From assembly GCA_024640385.1 (NCBI GenBank), contig JAHEFC010000286.1:1-5497 (forward strand): 5,497 bases of DNA, read 5' to 3'. A model generated the notes under the pieces. It saw only the letters and a list, made by a program, of their open reading frames with translations. It was not told the DNA's origin and did no database searches. The position numbers and the translations under genes are program-made. Numbering within the stretch: the stretch's first letter is position 1; each line of letters begins with the position of its first letter. The stretch comes from Sphingobacteriales bacterium (GTDB taxonomy: Bacteria; Bacteroidota; Bacteroidia; Chitinophagales; Chitinophagaceae). Positions 1 through 5,245 of the stretch are shown one piece after another.

Positions 1-709
1 GAAACTTGAACAGAGCGCGGTAGACATGGCTAAAACCGAAAGGGAGGGTGCCTGGCGGGAAATGGCGAGACAGGTGGCGCATGAGATCAAGAATCCGCTT
101 ACGCCGATGAAGCTCAGTATCCAGTACCTGCAGAAAGCCATAGATAACAATGCTCCCAATGTGAAAGACTTGTCGTCCAGTGTTGCGCGAACGCTGATAG
201 AACAGATCGAGCACCTGTCCAAGATCGCTTCGGAATTCTCCCAGTTTGCCAACATCGGTAATGCACGATCAGAGATATTTGATCTTCATGAAACGATCCA
301 TTCACTGGTATTACTTCACAGCTCACAGGACCATGCGATCATAGAGTGGAAACCTATGCCAAGGAAAATGATGATCAGGGCAGACAGAACGCAGATCAAC
401 AGGCTGTTGACCAACCTGCTTCAGAATGCAGTGGAAGCCATCCCTGAAGAAGTGAAAGGCCAGATCATTGTAAGTGAAGAGGTCAGGGATAACGAAGTGA
501 TATTAAGCGTCCAGGATAACGGTGCTGGAATTCCTGCGGAGATGGAGTCAAAAATATTCTCTCCCAATTTCACTACTAAAACTTCGGGCACAGGCTTAGG
601 CCTGGCCATGTGCAAAAGCATAGTTGAAAACTCCAGGGGACGGATATGGTTTGATACGAAGGCCGGAGAGGGAACCATATTCCACGTTGCATTGCCGCTG
701 GAAGACTAG
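1..709 (+). CDS. Sensor histidine kinase, NtrY-like, C-terminal part (5' truncated by window edge)
   Basis: Catalytic half of a two-component sensor kinase, which autophosphorylates on His and passes the phosphate to a response regulator not in this window. The frame is open from base 2 with no stop before the Met codon at 26, so that Met is internal; the sensor, membrane and HAMP parts must lie upstream. Seen: a HisKA H-box with AHEIKNPLTPMKLS (phospho-acceptor His at nt 80-82), typical of NtrY-type kinases; then a HATPase_c domain with N-box LLTNLLQNAVEAI (Asn at 425-427), G1 box DNGAGIP (from 515), F-box-like region IFSPNFTT and G2 box SGTGLGLA. All ATP-binding boxes look intact, so this is an active kinase rather than a remnant. 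About 235 residues are visible. The gene ends tail to tail with the PolX gene, overlapping it by 4 bases, leaving no room for a separate terminator. The signal sensed and the partner regulator cannot be told from here. Confidence 0.93.
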   Translation, partial: KLEQSAVDMAKTEREGAWREMARQVAHEIKNPLTPMKLSIQYLQKAIDNNAPNVKDLSSSVARTLIEQIEHLSKIASEFSQFANIGNARSEIFDLHETIHSLVLLHSSQDHAIIEWKPMPRKMMIRADRTQINRLLTNLLQNAVEAIPEEVKGQIIVSEEVRDNEVILSVQDNGAGIPAEMESKIFSPNFTTKTSGTGLGLAMCKSIVENSRGRIWFDTKAGEGTIFHVALPLED

Positions 710-2364
710 TCCTTTTTCCTTGCAATGAATGCTTCAAAATCAGCAAGACCAAAACTGCTGAGGTTTTGTGCTTTGGTGAGTCCGGCTTTTTGAGCTGCAA
801 GCACGCCGAACCTGTTGTCGTCATATCCATCAATAGCATGGGCATCAGGATCTATGGATATCATAACACCTCGGGCAATGGTTTTGCGAATGAAACGCCA
901 GTCCATATCCAGCCTTCGTGGATGGGCATTGAGTTCTATCACAACATTGTTCTTTTTACAGGCTTCAATGATCTGATCATGGTCAACCGGATAACCCGGA
1001 CGGGAAAGCAATAGCCTGCCCGTCATATGTCCTAATATGGTAGTATATGGATTTTGGATCGCATTAAGAAGTCTGGACATGGCCTTTTCTTCGGTCATTT
1101 TCAGATTCGAATGGACCGAGGTGATAACAAGATCGAAACTGGCCAGGATATCATTGTTATAATCGAGACTTCCATCATTCAGGATATCACATTCGATACT
1201 TTTGAAAATGCGGAAAGGGGCTAGTTTCTTATTGAGTTCGTTGATCAGCTGATGCTGCGCTGCTATGCGTTCTTCATTGAGACCATTGGCATAAAATGCA
1301 GATTTGCTGTGATCACTGATCACCAGGTATTCCAGCCCTTTTTTTATACAGGCCTCTGCCATTTCCTCAATGCTGTTGGAACCATCGCTCCAGGTGCTGT
1401 GAGAATGTATGATGCCGCGGATATCAGAAGGCTGGATCAGCGGAGGAAGATCGTTGAACGCATCATCTATGATCTCTGGCTGTTCTCGCAGGCAGGCAGG
1501 TATGAAATGAATATGGTTCCCGGAAAAATATTCCTCTTCGCTGGATGCCTTGCTGATGCTGAACCGGCTTTTCCATGCCAGGAGGAATTCGCTGCTGCAA
1601 CTGGTTTCAAAAAGCTGGCGATAGAAATCGTGCCTGTCAGTAATGAGAAAAGCCAGTGCCACATGGTGTTCGCCTTTATAGAAATGGAGGGGCGGGGCAG
1701 AACCGGTTTTTTCAAGCTGATGCCCGGCGAGGAAAGCAGTGAGTTTCTCCTCCGGTATGGTTGTTACCCAATCGATCTGCCGGATGATCTCGCATTGTCT
1801 CCGGTATTCTCCGGAGAATGATATCAGTTCGCCGGCAAATCCGTTTTGGAGAAGATCGTTGATCTGGTTCCCATAGCTTTCAACCTCTGCAAAAAGGAAA
1901 CTGTCGCGGTTGGAATTGTAGAATTTAATGGCGTCAATTACATTCTGCTGTGTTTTTGCACCGAAACCTTTATACAACAACAGCCTGTTCTCTTCGCAGG
2001 CATACAGGAGTTCGCCCAGACTTTCCACCTGCATTTCTTTCCAGATAGTATTGATCTTTTTAGGCCCGATGCCTTTGATATTCATCATCTCGATCACGCC
2101 CGGGGGCGTTTGGGCGATCAGTTTTTCCAATGCATCAAGTTTCCCATGCTGCAGGATCTCCAATACTTTCCTGCCGGTTGATTCGCCCATTCCTTTCAGG
2201 GCAAAGATCTGCTCCGCGCTTAATGTATTGAGTTGCACCGGAAGTTTTTCAATGTTGAAGGCGGCGATAGCGTATGACTTTGACTTGAAAGCGTTCTCTC
2301 CATGTATATCCATGAGTTTGGAAAGCAGGGAGAACTGATCGGCGATGAAGTAATTATCGACCAT
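706..2364 (-). CDS. polX: PolX-family protein: helix-hairpin-helix and degenerate polymerase domain fused to PHP 3'-5' exonuclease
   Basis: A 552-residue cytoplasmic protein with the architecture and length of bacterial PolX (about 570), a DNA repair and end-processing enzyme. Domains in order: an N-terminal 8-kDa-like region with three helix-hairpin-helix turns (GMGES near 58, GIGPKK near 98, GFGAKT near 133); a PolX palm (about 155-290); and a C-terminal PHP domain (about 312-552). The PHP metal ligands all appear present: H320, H322, D327, H352, E391, H418, H446, D507, H509, within motifs HSHSTWSDG, SDHS, GHMTGRLLLSRPGY and DPDAH. The palm is unusual. The family pattern GS-x-RR...D-x-D reads SGEYRR...Q-I-D (Q196, D198), and the later VDLR motif reads VALA (A236), so two of three catalytic Asp are lost. 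I infer a nuclease with little or no polymerase activity; noncanonical prokaryotic PolX proteins of this type have been described. The start at 2364 gives the expected N-terminus. No clear promoter or Shine-Dalgarno is seen. Confidence 0.93.
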   Translation of the reverse strand: MVDNYFIADQFSLLSKLMDIHGENAFKSKSYAIAAFNIEKLPVQLNTLSAEQIFALKGMGESTGRKVLEILQHGKLDALEKLIAQTPPGVIEMMNIKGIGPKKINTIWKEMQVESLGELLYACEENRLLLYKGFGAKTQQNVIDAIKFYNSNRDSFLFAEVESYGNQINDLLQNGFAGELISFSGEYRRQCEIIRQIDWVTTIPEEKLTAFLAGHQLEKTGSAPPLHFYKGEHHVALAFLITDRHDFYRQLFETSCSSEFLLAWKSRFSISKASSEEEYFSGNHIHFIPACLREQPEIIDDAFNDLPPLIQPSDIRGIIHSHSTWSDGSNSIEEMAEACIKKGLEYLVISDHSKSAFYANGLNEERIAAQHQLINELNKKLAPFRIFKSIECDILNDGSLDYNNDILASFDLVITSVHSNLKMTEEKAMSRLLNAIQNPYTTILGHMTGRLLLSRPGYPVDHDQIIEACKKNNVVIELNAHPRRLDMDWRFIRKTIARGVMISIDPDAHAIDGYDDNRFGVLAAQKAGLTKAQNLSSFGLADFEAFIARKKD

Positions 2365-2404
2365 GATACAATCTTAGAGGGCAAATTAGTGGAGTAGGGG
2401 GAAT

Positions 2405-2431
2405 AAAAAAAGTCCTCCAAAAGAGGACTTT
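2405..2431 (-). terminator. Intrinsic terminator after the 42-residue Lys/Ala-rich gene
   Basis: A perfect 9-bp stem (AAAGTCCTC at 2409-2417 with GAGGACTTT at 2423-2431) and a 5-base loop. Read on the - strand it is followed by a T run (2408-2405, then A and more T). It lies 25 bases past the stop codon of the upstream gene and about 40 bases before the polX start, so it insulates polX from that gene. Confidence 0.85.
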
Positions 2432-2455
2432 GTTATTTTATCCAAAGAGAAGTGA

Positions 2456-2584
2456 TTACTTCTTCTTGGCAGCTTTCTTGGCTGCTTTCTTTGGAGCTGC
2501 TTTTTTAGCTGCTTTCTTTGGAGCCGCTTTTTTAGCTGCTTTTTTAGGAGCTGCTTTTTTAGCTGCTTTCTTTGCTGTTGCCAT
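2456..2584 (-). CDS. 42-residue Lys/Ala/Pro-rich histone-H1-tail-like protein
   Basis: A tiny gene from ATG at 2584 to TAA at 2456-2458, beginning MATAKKAAKKAAPKK. Composition is extreme: 19 Lys, 18 Ala, 3 Pro, one Met and one Thr, with no acidic or aromatic residue. The body is three tandem copies of the 9-residue unit AAPKKAAKK, ending in KKK. This resembles the C-terminal tail of histone H1 and the Lys/Ala tails of bacterial histone-like proteins such as AlgP and chlamydial Hc, so binding to DNA or other polyanions is inferred; there is no folded domain to confirm it. Support for a real gene: its leader and first eight residues match those of the neighbouring 69-residue gene, synonymous codons vary between repeats (GCA/GCT/GCG/GCC, AAA/AAG), and a strong terminator follows. 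The N-terminus could not come from a larger protein, because the upstream terminator sits only 27 bases before the ATG. Confidence 0.75.
   Translation of the reverse strand: MATAKKAAKKAAPKKAAKKAAPKKAAKKAAPKKAAKKAAKKK
2474..2554 (-). repeat. Three in-frame tandem copies of a 27-bp unit inside the 42-residue gene
   Basis: Codons 11-37 encode AAPKKAAKK three times. The copies are near-identical in DNA, differing mainly at third positions. Such an array can gain or lose units by slippage, so length variation between strains is expected. Confidence 0.8.
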
Positions 2585-2606
2585 GTTTTTTTGAATTTAG
2601 TGGTTA
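2566..2606. repeat. Leader plus N-terminus direct repeat, copy A
   Basis: Covers the first codons (MATAKKA) and about 22 bases of 5' leader of the 42-residue gene. It matches copy B at 2846-2887 almost base for base: a shared stretch CTTTCTTTGCTGTTGCCATG, then a run of 7 T (8 in copy B), then GAATTTA and a diverging tail. The two copies are 280 bases apart in the same orientation, which supports a tandem gene duplication. Confidence 0.75.
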
Positions 2607-2610
2607 GAAA

Positions 2611-2647
2611 TAAAAAAAAACTCCAGGTAGTATACCTGAAGTTTTTT
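2611..2647 (-). terminator. Intrinsic terminator after the 69-residue Lys/Ala/Val-rich gene
   Basis: Stem of 11 pairs (2619-2629 with 2633-2643) around a 3-base loop. The single C/A mismatch on the + strand becomes a U-G wobble in - strand RNA, so the stem is fully paired only in that direction. Flanking A and T runs can lengthen it to 2615-2647, and a run of nine T on the - strand follows. It begins 8 bases after the stop of the 69-residue gene and ends about 27 bases before the ATG of the 42-residue gene. Confidence 0.85.
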
Positions 2648-2654
2648 GGAGAAG

Positions 2655-2864
2655 TTATTTCTTAGAAGCGGCTTTCTTCAGAGCTTTTTTAACTACTGCT
2701 CTTTTAACTGCTTTCTTCACTACAGCCTTTTTAATGGCTTTTTTAACTACTGCTCTTTTAACTGCTTTTTTAACTGCAGCCTTCTTAACGGCTTTCTTAA
2801 CTGCTTTCTTTGCTACCGCTTTCTTAACTGCTTTTTTTGCTGCAGCTTTCTTTGCTGTTGCCAT
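2655..2864 (-). CDS. 69-residue Lys/Ala/Val-rich histone-tail-like basic protein
   Basis: A small gene starting MATAKKAAAKKAVKKAV and built almost wholly from KKAV/KKAVV-type units. It has 28 Lys, 2 Arg and 21 Ala, with Val, Ile and Leu as the other main residues, and no acidic, aromatic or Pro residues apart from the start region's ordinary content. Unlike its 42-residue neighbour it lacks proline, so a continuous amphipathic helix with a strongly basic face is more likely than an H1-like extended tail. Nucleic-acid or ribosome binding is a reasonable inference from charge; membrane activity is a remoter option. It shares leader and N-terminus with the neighbour, lies downstream of rplU-rpmA but behind their terminator, and has its own terminator and a candidate promoter. 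No family can be assigned with confidence; automatic annotation may call it histone H1-like. Confidence 0.8.
   Translation of the reverse strand: MATAKKAAAKKAVKKAVAKKAVKKAVKKAAVKKAVKRAVVKKAIKKAVVKKAVKRAVVKKALKKAASKK
2683..2768 (-). repeat. Exact 32-bp direct repeat, 54-bp period, inside the 69-residue gene
   Basis: The same 32 bases occur at 2683-2714 and 2737-2768, an offset of 54 bases or 18 codons, both encoding the KKAVKRAVVKKA segment in frame. Exact DNA identity, against looser similarity elsewhere in the gene, suggests a recent internal duplication. Confidence 0.8.
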
Positions 2865-2887
2865 GTTTTTTTTGAATTTAATGGTTT
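2846..2887. repeat. Leader plus N-terminus direct repeat, copy B
   Basis: Partner of copy A at 2566-2606, covering the first codons and about 23 bases of leader of the 69-residue gene. The leader, with its A-rich tract next to the ATG on the - strand, is conserved as well as the coding part, so it may matter for translation initiation in a genome without Shine-Dalgarno sites. Confidence 0.75.
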
Positions 2888-2907
2888 AGTAAATGGGTTA
2901 CTAGGTA

Positions 2908-2937
2908 TAAAAGTAAAAAAAAATTAATTCTGCCAAA
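2908..2937 (-). promoter_or_regulatory. Candidate promoter for the 69-residue gene, overlapping the upstream terminator
   Basis: On the - strand, TTTG (2937-2934) is followed after 18 bases by TACTTTTA (2915-2908), which matches the Bacteroidota -7 consensus TAnnTTTG at all but the last position. The predicted start is near 2901, giving a leader of about 37 bases. The -33 element lies in the loop, and the spacer in one arm, of the rplU-rpmA terminator. The AT-rich context raises the chance of a random match. Confidence 0.4.
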
Positions 2938-2963
2938 ACTTTTTTTTTAGCAGAATTAATTTT
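2915..2963 (-). terminator. Strong intrinsic terminator of the rplU-rpmA operon
   Basis: A perfect 14-bp stem (2920-2933 with 2950-2963; inner bases CTGC/GCAG) with a 16-base loop whose A and T runs can pair further. On the - strand it is followed by a T run at 2919-2915. It starts about 33 bases beyond the rpmA stop. The A/T flanks on both sides mean it could work in either direction, but only - strand genes reach it. Confidence 0.88.
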
Positions 2964-2995
2964 ATACAGAGAAGAACCAATAAATCGGGTAGTAG

Positions 2996-3262
2996 TTAGC
3001 CGGCAATTTGCACCGGAGCAACAGAAATGAAAGTCTTGTTTGACCTTCCTTTCTTGAACTCAACCACACCATCTGTCAATGCGAATATGGTAAAGTCTTT
3101 ACCAACTCCAACATTTTTACCAGGATGATATTCTGTACCGCGCTGACGTACGATGATGCTGCCTGCAGCGGCTGGCTGGCCTCCGAATATTTTGACACCG
3201 AGACGTTTGCTTTGTGAATCACGGCCGTTCTTTACGCTACCTTCACCTTTTTTATGTGCCAT
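2996..3262 (-). CDS. rpmA: 50S ribosomal protein L27 (bL27)
   Basis: An 88-residue protein of the large ribosomal subunit whose N-terminal tail reaches towards the peptidyl-transferase centre. It starts [16 protein letters not shown] and contains [11 protein letters not shown] and [19 protein letters not shown], the family's diagnostic stretches, at full length. It begins directly with the MAHKKG tail, without the cleaved N-terminal extension found in Firmicutes and some others. The ATG lies 26 bases after the rplU stop, so it is the second gene of the usual rplU-rpmA operon. No Shine-Dalgarno is visible; the leader is AT-rich, as usual in this phylum. Confidence 0.98.
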   Translation of the reverse strand: MAHKKGEGSVKNGRDSQSKRLGVKIFGGQPAAAGSIIVRQRGTEYHPGKNVGVGKDFTIFALTDGVVEFKKGRSNKTFISVAPVQIAG

Positions 3263-3288
3263 GTTTAATAGAGTTTATAGGTTTTCGC

Positions 3289-3591
3289 TTAAGCGATCTT
3301 GTTGATCCTGATTTGAGTGAATAATGTACGATGACCTCTTTTTTTCCTGAAACCTTTTCTTCTTTTCATTTTGAAAGCGATCACTTTATCACCTTGTTTT
3401 TCTCCAAGGATCTCAGCAGCCACTTTCACTTTCACTTCCGGTCCTACAGAAAGGGTTCCATTGTCATCTGTCAGGAGAACATCAGTGAATTCTACCTGGT
3501 CTCCGGTATTGCCGGTTATATGAGGTACATACAGGTTCTGGCCTTCCTGGACCCTGAACTGCTGACCGGCGATCTTTACAACTGCAAACAT
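3289..3591 (-). CDS. rplU: 50S ribosomal protein L21 (bL21)
   Basis: A 100-residue large-subunit protein that binds 23S rRNA. It starts [17 protein letters not shown] and ends with the family signature [21 protein letters not shown]. The frame stays open a further 58 codons upstream, to 3765, but the start at 3591 is chosen for three reasons: it gives the standard bL21 N-terminus and length; the upstream residues have no ribosomal-protein character; and a near-perfect promoter at 3614-3644 places the transcript start near 3607, after the longer start. First gene of rplU-rpmA, divergent from the GH3 gene. Confidence 0.97.
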   Translation of the reverse strand: MFAVVKIAGQQFRVQEGQNLYVPHITGNTGDQVEFTDVLLTDDNGTLSVGPEVKVKVAAEILGEKQGDKVIAFKMKRRKGFRKKRGHRTLFTQIRINKIA

Positions 3592-3613
3592 GATATGCCA
3601 AAATTTAGGAGTG

Positions 3614-3644
3614 CAAAGGTATGGGTAAAATACTAACCCACAAA
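3614..3644 (-). promoter_or_regulatory. Bacteroidota-type promoter of rplU-rpmA
   Basis: On the - strand, TTTG (3644-3641), a 19-base spacer and TACCTTTG (3621-3614), a perfect fit to the primary-sigma consensus of this phylum. The predicted start is near 3607, about 15 bases before the rplU ATG. The spacer is bounded exactly by a 5-bp inverted repeat, TGGGT (3622-3626) and ACCCA (3636-3640) on the + strand, which might be an operator or chance. Confidence 0.82.
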
Positions 3645-3661
3645 GAATTGCTCTAAAAAAA

Positions 3662-3676
3662 GTTACGGGCGGTAAC
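3662..3676. promoter_or_regulatory. Short inverted repeat between the divergent promoters
   Basis: GTTAC (3662-3666), GGGCG, GTAAC (3672-3676): 5-bp arms with a GC-rich centre in an otherwise AT-rich gap. It covers the place where the -33 element of the GH3 promoter would be expected. It could be a regulator site; arms this short can occur by chance. Confidence 0.3.
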
Positions 3677-3696
3677 CTATGAATGAAATGTAAAAT

Positions 3697-3704
3697 TATC
3701 TTTG
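3697..3704 (+). promoter_or_regulatory. -7 box of the putative GH3-dxr promoter
   Basis: TATCTTTG, a perfect TAnnTTTG match. No TTG-type -33 element is seen at the expected distance (around 3674-3677 the bases are AACC), so the promoter may be weak or activator-dependent. The predicted start is near 3711, which leaves about 17 bases before the ATG at 3728 and would exclude the earlier in-frame ATG at 3683. Confidence 0.6.
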
Positions 3705-3727
3705 TTTCATATTCTTGCCATATTCCG

Positions 3728-5242
3728 ATGAAGATCAAATCATTCCTTGCCAGGCCTTTTGCCAATTATATTCACAAACAGATCCGTAAAGGTATGTCCA
3801 CAGCCGCTGAGGACCAGAAAAAAATCCTCAGGGATCTGGTAAAAGCAGCCAAAAACACGGATTTTGGCCGGGAGCATCATTTCCAGGACATTAATAGCTA
3901 CGAGGATTTCAAAAGAGCAGTCCCTATCAGGGATTACGAATCTTTCAAGCCATACATTGAGCAGATCAAAGAGGGGAAGCATAATGTGTTGTGGAAGGGG
4001 CAGCCTATTTATTTTGCCAAAACTTCCGGCACTACCTCCGGTGTCAAATACATACCGATCACCCGGGATTCCATTTCCAACCAGATCAATACCGCCAGGA
4101 ATGCCCTGCTCTGTTATATAGCTGAAACAGGGAACCACCTGTTCACCAATGGTAAAATGATCTTTCTCTCCGGTTCACCGGAGCTGGAAAGAGTAGGTGG
4201 CATACCTACAGGCAGACTTAGTGGAATTGTTAACCATCATGTACCCAGTTACTTGAGAACCAATCAGTTACCAACATACGAGACCAATTGTATAGAAGAC
4301 TGGGAGACAAAACTCGATAAGATCGTTGAGGAAACCAACAGCCAGGATATGACACTGATCAGTGGCATCCCACCCTGGATGCAGATGTATTTTGACCGTT
4401 TGATCCAACTGACGGGCAAAAAAGCGTCCGAATTGTTCTCCAACCTTACCGTATTGGTCCATGGAGGCGTAAATTTTGACCCCTACAAGGCAAAACTCTT
4501 TGCAACCATTGGCAAGGAGCTGGATACTATTGAGACATATCCTGCTTCAGAAGGCTTTTTTGCCTTCCAGGACAGCCAAAAAGAAGAAGGACTGTTGCTG
4601 AACTCCAACTCGGGTATTTTTTTTGAATTCATACCTGCCCAGGAGATTTTCAGTGAAAATCCCACCCGATTATTGCTGGAGGACGTAAAAGCAGGGGAAA
4701 ATTATGTGCTTATTGTGAACAACAATGCAGGTCTCTGGGGTTATAATATTGGAGACACTGTAAAGTTCCTGTCCGTTAAACCTTATCGTTTGGTGGTCAC
4801 GGGCAGGGTGAAACACTTTATCTCTGCATTTGGTGAACACGTTATCGGGGAAGAGGTGGAATATAGCCTGATGAAAGCGGCAGAGGAATCAGGGGTAAGG
4901 ATCACGGAATTCACGGTTGCACCTATGATCCAGCAGGGGGAAGGCAAGTCTTACCACGAATGGTTTATTGAGTTTGAGGAAGCTCCCGCAGATTTGGAAT
5001 CCTTTGCTGTTAAAGTAAATGAGAATCTGAGGGTCAAAAACATTTATTATGACGATCTCATGAGGGGGCATATTCTGAGTCCCCTGGTAATCAGGTCTCT
5101 GAGGAAAAATGCGTTCATTGATTATATGAAGTCGATCGGTAAACTGGGAGGTCAGAATAAAGTGCCCAGGTTGAGCAACGACAGAAAACTGGCTGAAGCC
5201 CTGGAGCCTTATGCTGTTGTCGGCGAAAGAACGTATTTTTAA
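3728..5242 (+). CDS. GH3 (auxin-responsive promoter) family acyl-adenylating enzyme
   Basis: A 504-residue protein of the GH3 branch of the adenylate-forming (ANL) superfamily. Plant members couple amino acids to carboxylic-acid hormones through an acyl-AMP; the substrates of bacterial members are largely unknown. Visible: the ATP-binding motif KTSGTTSG (98-105), YPASEGFFAF (271-280), GYNIGD (338-343), VTGRVKHFISAFGEHV (357-372) and, near the C-terminus, GGQNKVPRL (474-482), equivalent to the QYKxPR motif of plant GH3 proteins, with K478. Length is normal for bacterial members and no catalytic motif is missing. There is no signal peptide, so it is probably cytoplasmic. The start at 3728 (MKIKSFLARPF) is preferred over the in-frame ATG at 3683, because the -7 box lies between them and the added residues look unlike the family. 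dxr follows after 3 bases, indicating co-transcription. Confidence 0.92.
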   Translation: MKIKSFLARPFANYIHKQIRKGMSTAAEDQKKILRDLVKAAKNTDFGREHHFQDINSYEDFKRAVPIRDYESFKPYIEQIKEGKHNVLWKGQPIYFAKTSGTTSGVKYIPITRDSISNQINTARNALLCYIAETGNHLFTNGKMIFLSGSPELERVGGIPTGRLSGIVNHHVPSYLRTNQLPTYETNCIEDWETKLDKIVEETNSQDMTLISGIPPWMQMYFDRLIQLTGKKASELFSNLTVLVHGGVNFDPYKAKLFATIGKELDTIETYPASEGFFAFQDSQKEEGLLLNSNSGIFFEFIPAQEIFSENPTRLLLEDVKAGENYVLIVNNNAGLWGYNIGDTVKFLSVKPYRLVVTGRVKHFISAFGEHVIGEEVEYSLMKAAEESGVRITEFTVAPMIQQGEGKSYHEWFIEFEEAPADLESFAVKVNENLRVKNIYYDDLMRGHILSPLVIRSLRKNAFIDYMKSIGKLGGQNKVPRLSNDRKLAEALEPYAVVGERTYF

Positions 5243-5245
5243 AAC

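Noticed and set aside
26..28. ATG at 26 as the true kinase start
   Set aside because: The frame is open to the window edge, and the residues before it (KLEQSAVD) continue the helix that normally precedes the H-box.
1252..1821. A 189-codon open frame on the + strand, with others at 766-1014, 1846-2181 and 1928-2338
   Set aside because: All lie antisense within polX, whose protein has clear family motifs along its whole length; their translations show no recognisable domain.
2381..2388. TAATTTGC on the - strand as a -7 box for polX
   Set aside because: It is one base short of TAnnTTTG and has no TTTG at 18-20 bases upstream; too weak to call.
2456..2864. CRISPR-like or mobile repeat array
   Set aside because: Periodicity is in multiples of codons, there are no unique spacers, and the repeats encode Lys/Ala units in frame with third-position variation, so they are coding repeats.
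2646..2927. A 93-codon + strand frame rich in Phe, Cys, Asn and Leu
   Set aside because: It is the complement of the Lys/Ala/Val-rich gene (AAA/AAG becoming TTT/CTT) and runs through two terminators; its repetitive composition is a by-product.
3683..3727. Earlier ATG for the GH3 gene at 3683
   Set aside because: The perfect -7 box at 3697-3704 would put the transcript start after this ATG, and the extra 15 residues do not look like the family's N-terminus.
3592..3765. Upstream in-frame extension of rplU by 58 codons
   Set aside because: It crosses the rplU promoter and the divergent GH3 start, has no bL21 similarity, and the start at 3591 gives the standard protein.
3740..4138. A 132-codon - strand frame, plus others at 4268-4462, 4483-4665 and 4889-5071
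   Set aside because: They are antisense to the GH3 gene, whose motifs cover the region, and they have no promoter or recognisable product.
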